A stretch of DNA of 64,000 bases from Inonotus obliquus. Its lineage: Eukaryota; Basidiomycota; Agaricomycetes; Hymenochaetales; Hymenochaetaceae. Made by a program: the position numbers and the translations under genes. The notes under the pieces are model-generated. The model saw only the letters and a list, made by a program, of their open reading frames with translations. It did not search any database and had not been told where the DNA came from. The stretch lies in contig JAJHTX010000004.1 of NCBI GenBank assembly GCA_032164295.1, forward strand, positions 1,364,001 to 1,428,000, written 5' to 3'. This document shows positions 58,423-64,000 of this stretch, in pieces (positions within the stretch are counted from its first letter, which is position 1; the number at the start of each line of letters is the position of its first letter).

Positions 58423-59664
58423 GACGAGATGGAAGTTGATTTCGTACTCTATGCCAGGCTATAAGTAAAGAAGAGCGGCGAAAATGAGCAGGAAGTCTCT
58501 GATGGTGTGGTAATTACTCACGCAGCGCCTAAGGAATCGCAGCAGCTGCTCGCAGAAGCATGAAATTATTCCCGCAAGCGCCGAGTTGTTATAACATGAA
58601 ACTTTGGAAGAATCGAACCAAAGCGTTTGGCGAGAGTGACGCCGAGTTAGTCACACGACCACGTGTTTATTCTCGACTCTGTGCCGAGGCTAAAGGCAAT
58701 TTGTTTGCTAGAAAATACCTTGGTAAAAAAAAACACCAATCTGAACTCTGGGATCTGGTTGGAGTACTATTTGTGAATGATGTTTTCCCAGACCAAGTAA
58801 CTTCAATAACTACAACTCGATGTTCTCAAGTTTACGCGAAATGGTCGACTCAGTACCACCTGTTTGCATCTGCACCGAAGGAAACTTTGCGGTTGTGCCA
58901 TGAACGCGGAGGTACCACCTTAGACCAATTTGGTCCCTTCGACAAACTAGCGTGATTTCTGTGAGTAAAGTCACATTGTAAAACTAAAAATTACATCCAC
59001 TGCACCGCGGCTAATTTCGTCCTTATCTTAAACAAGCAAAGTAACTAGTAGTAGTTTGATCCGGCACCCGCTTTGCTTGAGGAGGTAGTATGTGTTCAGC
59101 GTACGAATCTCGTTCTGCAAAGTGCCCGGTGTAGACTAGCTACGATGTATATTTTTACTCGAGCAATGTCGAAGTAGTTGACTGAAGTGGCAACTTCAGG
59201 ATGCAAACAAAGCTCAGGTGGCAGCCAAGCGTTTCCGAGACCAAATTTAGCGAATACTGTGGTTATGTAGGGCAGAGAGTTATGGACAGGAGCGCCATCC
59301 GTACATGTTCCAGTCCGACTGATGAAGCTCTGAATTGCAAGGGTATCACCGCAATGTTGCAGCGATATTGTCCTTTGTGTCTTCGAAATCGCAATTCGCT
59401 AAAAAACACTTTACACAGGCAAAAAAAATCAATAATCTGAACTCTGAGAAATATATATTCTGGTCACAGTTTACTAATGGATGGTATTCTCATATATATT
59501 ACTCATAAGTTACTCATTGGATCTCATCATGGAAATCATACTCAGTGTATACGATGCTTTGCGGGACATATTACATACTACTAAGAAGTAAACTACTCCC
59601 CAGAACAACTGCTCCTCCCTTTCATTGTAACACTGGTCATGTATCAGACATATCAACCTGAGTG
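58423..59664. other. Gene-poor stretch with diverged direct repeats
   Basis: I see no gene with family motifs here. An open frame of 131 codons on the plus strand (58560-58955) has no recognisable domain and no intron, and I rate it as chance. Two short direct repeats are visible by eye: 58695-58760 resembles 59385-59455, both with a poly-A tract and TCTGAACTCTG. Also 59140-59205 resembles 60465-60530, sharing TGTAGACTAGCTA and GACTGAAGTGGCAA. Nucleotide identity is far from complete, so the copies are old. Confidence 0.4.
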
Positions 59665-60396
59665 TTACATGATTCCACAATGAGGTTCCTTCCCTTTCAA
59701 GGTCTCCTTCACTCTCTTGAATGCATCCTTTGAAACATCAGCAAGCTCTTCATTGCAGAACTCCTCAACCCAGGTTGTTCTTCTCAACTATCTTCGCTTT
59801 TTGCTTAATAAGATGGTAAATATCTTTTGCATCTTTCGGGTCTTTACGTCATGCACCTAGCATTGTATTGACAAATTGTGTATAGTCCGAGATTGGAACG
59901 TCTGTGCTTCTGCATGCAGCTTGTTTGGGAGTAGATAAGCCAGCACCACGGCCTAGTGCGCGAGCTATCCGAGTCGGATCTTCAGTTCTGGTTGAGACTG
60001 CCCGCTAACACGTAGAAAGACGTTCATACTTGTGCTCAAAATATTCATCTGAACAGTGACTCCGCTGGAATCGACGAGACTTCGCCGTTGAGCTTTGAGT
60101 TGGGAAGAGAAATCCTGCGGCACATGCCTGGTATCAATATTATGCAGTACGATGCACAAGGTAGAATAAAACGCACCCGTAGTTAGACTTTTCTAGCGCA
60201 TTCCAGACATCCGGAGCAAGATGCGCATCGGCGACTATATCTATGTCTTCTGGTACTCTCTGGTTATCAAGCAAGAGAGAGAAAAACCGATGAAAGCATG
60301 CGTGATTCCGCCCGCGGTGAGGGCAGCGCTACATTTCTCTGCGGCATGCTTGAAACCCCACTCTAGTCGACTATTATAAAAAGCCTTGACAGACAT
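59665..60396 (-). pseudogene. Decayed nucleotidyltransferase-like gene
   Basis: From the ATG at 60396 the minus strand reads a helix (FYNSRLEWGFKHAAEKCSAA), then LTAGGITHAFIG. One base out of frame it goes on as SLLLDNQRVPEDIDIVADAH. Together these form the nucleotidyltransferase-fold pattern hG[GS] followed after about a dozen residues by D-h-D. After LEKSNYG an intron-like piece leads to QDFSSQLKAQRRSLVDSSG, then a further piece LGRGAGLSTPKQAACRSTDV. Breaks: the shift at the GG motif near 60300, an in-frame TGA at 59849-59851 inside the C-terminal part, and another one-base shift near 59785. The last frame ends HCGIM, which resembles a prenylation CaaX box. I judge this to be a relic of a fungal nucleotidyltransferase-like family (mini-nucleotidyltransferases). 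The exact family needs a profile search. Confidence 0.55.
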
Positions 60397-60912
60397 CCAA
60401 AGCTTTCAAGTTCGAGCTAGTCCGCATTATTTAGTTCCGCAATAAACGGCGTCGCGAGGGGTATTAGATCCCAGTGTAGACTAGCTATGGTGCATATTTT
60501 ATACGCAACGGACTGAAGTGGCAATTTCAACTTGAACACGCTGAGGTAACCGTATATCCGAGTCAGCGTCTTGTGGGTACCCCGGCAGATAATAAGCGTC
60601 TTCTGTACCAAAGCAACCATGTCGGGTAGTGCGCATATCGAATACAGGGAGAAAAAGGACACGGATTGAGTCGTTCACTAGATGGTGGTCTGTGGCATGA
60701 ATGAACTTATCGAGTTTGGATTCGACTGATTACGTAATCGTGTATAAGTACATAGATGAAGCAGGCAGTCAAAAGCAATCAATACATTGTATGCAACAAT
60801 GATATATGCCGATGCAGTCTTACAGTTGGTATAGATGATGGCAACATCGAGAAGCACAAGTACATCTATGCAAAATACAAAAATCAACACGAACCCAGTA
60901 ATGAGGGATCAA
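60397..60912. other. Intergenic, part of a diverged repeat
   Basis: This lies upstream of the nucleotidyltransferase relic and downstream of PYM. The minus strand has an 81-codon frame (60662-60417) that overlaps the repeat copy shared with 59140-59205. I see no supported gene. Confidence 0.35.
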
Positions 60913-61641
60913 TCAATGAACGTCAAGCTTCTTCTCCAATTCTTCAGCCAACGCATCTCCCTCTCTGCTATTGCTCGTAGATGACTTGGTCGTCTCCTCA
61001 GCGGCAGCATTCGTGTTCTCCGACTCTTTTGACGTAGTCGCTGCGACAGCAACCTTATCCCCGGACTCGTCTTTCGTCTCTCCCACTTTAGTCTTCGACC
61101 CAGTAACTTTCACCTGCACTTGTTTATCCTCATCCGAATCTTCGTCCCAAGCCTTCCGAATAACTTCGTCCTTCTCGGCCTGCTTCTTCGCTTTCTTCTT
61201 TGCCCTCTTCGCAGCATTCGCCGATATCCCTTTATCCCCTCCCCCCACACCTCCATCAGATCCAGAAGCACCAGGTTTCTTCCCTCCTGACGGTGCTACC
61301 CATCCTAGAATGTGGCCTTTGGGTAACTGGTTTCTGTCGAGTTGCTGTTGCCGAGATCCCCGGAATCGGGAAACATCTTCTTGTGGTGTAAAGCCTGGTC
61401 GGACTTTCAGTTGCTTTCGTACTCTTGTTTCCGTTAGCGGTGCATATATGGACAATCATTGGACGGTATGTTATCATGAGATGAGGTCAATGAGCTTTTG
61501 GATTATAGTTATGCGAGTAATAGTCTGAGGAACGTACGATCCGTCTGGGCGTCGGGTTTCGGGAATGACACGTTCTAAAGTCTTTGGGTCTACCGCGATA
61601 CCCGAAGCGGTCTTCTTTGGTTCAATATCAGGCTTCGACAT
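60913..61641 (-). CDS. PYM1: PYM, partner of Mago-Y14 (exon junction complex disassembly)
   Basis: PYM binds the Mago-Y14 heterodimer and the small ribosomal subunit and strips exon junction complexes from translated mRNA. Exons 61641-61538 and 61423-60913 give 204 residues. The N-terminal Mago-binding motif is clear: SGIAVDPKTLERVIPETRRP then DGSVRKQLKVRPGFTPQED and VSRFRGS. The C-terminal half is a basic helix (NAAKRAKKKAKKQAEKDEVI) followed by an acidic Thr/Ser-rich linker and a final helix (ALAEELEKKLDVH). That length and order match animal and fungal PYM. The window is intron-dense, so an active exon junction complex pathway is plausible; Mago and Y14 are not in the window. Confidence 0.9.
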
Positions 61642-62097
61642 TGTGTAGTGAGACAAATAGCAGGAGAGACGCCTGAGGAGGGCGTTGTATACAAGTTGAA
61701 GCTCAAAAGGAGAGGCTGAAGCGTTAAATATGAACACCGTACAATGTCGCCGTTGTACGGAAATGGTAATGGACGCGGATTGAGTCAGGCGCGGAGCCGC
61801 TGGCGATTCCACAATAGCTCTTCCCTCTCTAACATACATTCACTATCATCTGATCAGATGGACGGGGAATATATGTCGTTGGATTTAAGAAACTATCGAT
61901 ACAGTCGCGGAATACTCGAACAATCGGGATACTCGCGCGATACGGAGACTCGTACAATACTTCAAAAATCGTCGAAAATCCGAGAAGCAACATGTAGGAA
62001 TACAGCAACAAGAAGAAAACGGAACAATAAGTCAAACGAAACGCAAACAAAAACCGAGTCCTTTTCTTGCACTTTTTGTCTCAAGGAGGGAGAGAAC

Positions 62098-62813
62098 TCA
62101 GACAGTATAGATAGGTCTCCCCTTTTTATCATGACTTCTCCCAGTATCATTCATACTCCGGCTCTGATCACGTCGACGTTTCCCACTATCATGAAAATTC
62201 GAATTGCCGAAACCAAACATCCACTTTAACCTGTCGCCGAATGTCGGTTTCTGATACTCAAATGAAGGAGGGGGAAAATTTCTGGTAAGTCCTCTTACTT
62301 TTATCCGCCAGTAAAAGGTATACTCACGTAACCGGAATAACCATGACTTTGTCCGCCGTAACCTCTACTAGTACCGGAATCATAATACGACGGTTGACTG
62401 TAACCGTACCCTCCTTGATGACGAGAGCCCGGCCCGTAGCCCGACCCGTACCCGCTCGAATAATCGTATCGAGGTGCATAGGAGGACGAAGGATATCCAC
62501 GAGAGGAAGACGGGTAGTAATTCGAATACCCTGATGAGCCATACCCATAACCACGTCCTCCACCAGAAGACCCGTAACCGTGTGAGCGTCCATAACCATG
62601 ACCGGTAGTATGATGTCTTCGGACACCATCGCCAGTATCATGTGCTATGTACCCATCACGGCGATGCCCACGATCATACGATGGGTCGTGGCTACGTGAG
62701 TGAGAGGATGAATAGTATGTTGGTGAGTACCCCTGCGAACGAGAACGGGAGTGACGAGACGAGCGGGAACGGTGACTATGTGCCGAGGATGGTTGGATTG
62801 TATACGTTGGCAT
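62098..62813 (-). CDS. Gly/Tyr/Ser-rich low-complexity protein
   Basis: Exon 1 starts at 62813 and ends near 62330 with GYSGY before GTGAGT. It is almost wholly Ser, Tyr, Gly, Arg and His: SHSRSHDPSYDRGHRRDGY, GYGRSHGYGSSGGGRGYGYG and SSGYGSGYGPGSRHQGGYGY. A second exon (about 62290-62098) reads PPPSFEYQKPTFGDRLKWMF then FGFGNSNFHDSGKRRRDQSR and ends at the stop at 62098. That part looks conserved, but the donor and acceptor do not join in phase under the obvious choice, so the junction is open. The composition resembles prion-like or cell-wall/RNA-granule proteins. The function is not known and I recognise no domain. Confidence 0.5.
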
Positions 62814-64000
62814 AGTGGTTATGCGGTATGCGTTATGCGTATGCGAAGGCTAGGTGAGTTCTTTTAGAGAGGGCTTGGTTGGGAAGGGGGCGGAGTATAG
62901 TGCGCGTGTGGATGTAGTAGATGCTTAATGGTGCGTCAGTGGGTGAATATATGTGCGACGATAAGAGGGAACCACGAGATGTCCAAGTGGGTCTCTATAT
63001 ATCCAATATCTTAATATCATAAGATTACTCACACTAAATACTCAATTGCGATAGGATCCCTATCACCCCCGGCTGACGCAAATGGTTTGCGCTAGTTGGA
63101 GCTTGATAAGATAAAACCGAAACTCAAAGGAGACCCACGCCATCTAAGTACCTAGTCCCTCATACTGGACTATCTGACCTATGTCATGAGATAAGAGAAC
63201 TGGAACCCCTGTGTTTCGCCTTGATTACTTTTTCACCCTGCTCTGCACTTTGCACTTGTTTCTATATCCTTTCGCAATGCTTTTCATTAGGAGGTGAGAA
63301 TCCGCTATCCCGATGTTTACGCCTGTTTGAATGTTGGAGCAAGATCCTCTCAGATCACACATGCTTTATCCTCACTGGCACTAGCATAATTCAATGGAGT
63401 CGAGGCGATGCTGCTTATTTTTCCCGGCCCCATTTAGCTCCAATCTATTTTTTCTTTTTACTCCGAGTGTACCTTTTTGGAGAGGATGTCGTGATAGTTC
63501 CTGTGGACGGACCTTACAGTTGGTAAACTAACTAGTGAAGGAAGGAGAAGTCGTGCATTGAATAAACTACTCAGATTACATGTATGTATACAGAAGTTAA
63601 GAACCCCCTGAAGGTGCTGGCAATACTAATCAAGCACTTATTTCCGGGTTTTCCGACCTTCTCAATCCCCTCAAACCTACCTCACACTCCTAACAATTCC
63701 CCGGCTCCCGTCGCTTACCATCTTTCATCTCCAAATTTTAATTGGAATCCCAAACTCTTATCCCAAGGGTAGCCTCAAGGCCGCGACAAGACACCAAGAG
63801 ATGCCCGACGTTGGGAAAAGAAGAAAACAAGGGTCCGCACGAGATAGGACAGTTAACATCGGTTCAGCCTACTCCAGGTCCGCAAAATCTCCCTCGTCTA
63901 GATCCGCAGGCTTTGCATACGTATAACGAATTGGTAGGCGCAAGTCGGAAGTTAAGATGAGCGCATCATTCCAGCTAGTAAAGAAAGATCCGCAAACGAA
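62814..64000. other. Intergenic, no gene recognised
   Basis: Open frames of up to 100 codons occur on the plus strand (63221-63526, 63742-63960) but none has a family motif, intron pattern or codon composition like its neighbours. They are probably chance or the upstream part of a gene that lies beyond the window. Confidence 0.5.

Noticed and set aside
58560..58955. Plus-strand open frame of 131 codons in the gene-poor stretch
   Set aside because: No recognisable domain, no intron, and it overlaps a diverged repeat.
60971..61528. Plus-strand open frame of 185 codons, rich in Ser, Phe and Ala
   Set aside because: It is the antisense of the PYM coding exon, where the minus-strand product has the clear Mago-binding motif.
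61474..61839. Minus-strand frame extending upstream of PYM
   Set aside because: The Met at 61641 directly before the conserved motif is the better start. The upstream part is not like the family.

Overview
The window is nuclear DNA of a filamentous fungus, most likely a mushroom-forming basidiomycete (Agaricomycetes). Genes lie on both strands at about one per 2 kb, and almost all are split by many introns of about 45-65 bp. The gene set is that of a eukaryote: Sm protein, CENP-A, RNA polymerase I factor, TORC1 subunit, argonaute, ceramide synthase and mitochondrial enzymes. I cannot name the genus from sequence alone. Gene models were built by hand by joining exons. For 26 of them the joined length is a multiple of three and the product carries recognisable family motifs, which is good internal support.

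Layout from the left edge: mitochondrial aspartyl-tRNA synthetase (cut by the window edge), an F-box protein, a Sfp-type phosphopantetheinyl transferase, a MAK32-like PfkB kinase, NC2-beta, SmF, a Pab2-like RNA-binding protein, a Zn2Cys6 transcription factor, an ACAD10/11-like acyl-CoA dehydrogenase, REX3 exonuclease and LAG1 ceramide synthase. At 19.8-23.2 kb are two tandem Gfd2/YDR514C-like genes, one with a disturbed reading frame. CENP-A follows, then a protein with an N-terminal helical domain like HeLo/MLKL domains, a long low-complexity protein, RRN7 and the ER J-protein ERJ5.

The right half is richer in primary metabolism: glutamine synthetase, a conserved protein of unknown role, NAD-isocitrate dehydrogenase subunit 1, an alpha/beta hydrolase, an SDR, pyruvate dehydrogenase E1-beta and trifunctional HIS4. 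HIS4 is divergent from a 29-exon argonaute with a complete slicer tetrad. KOG1/Raptor follows. From 58.4 to 60.9 kb is a gene-poor stretch with a decayed nucleotidyltransferase-like pseudogene and diverged direct repeats. PYM and a Gly/Tyr/Ser-rich protein close the genic part, and the last 1.2 kb shows no gene.

No operon-like or secondary-metabolite cluster logic is visible; these are mostly independent housekeeping genes. The least ordinary items are the argonaute gene, the CENP-A with an H3-like tail motif, the HeLo-like protein, the tandem Gfd2-like pair, the nucleotidyltransferase relic, and six introns that are best explained with GC instead of GT donors. I did not find a convincing, wholly new multi-gene system.
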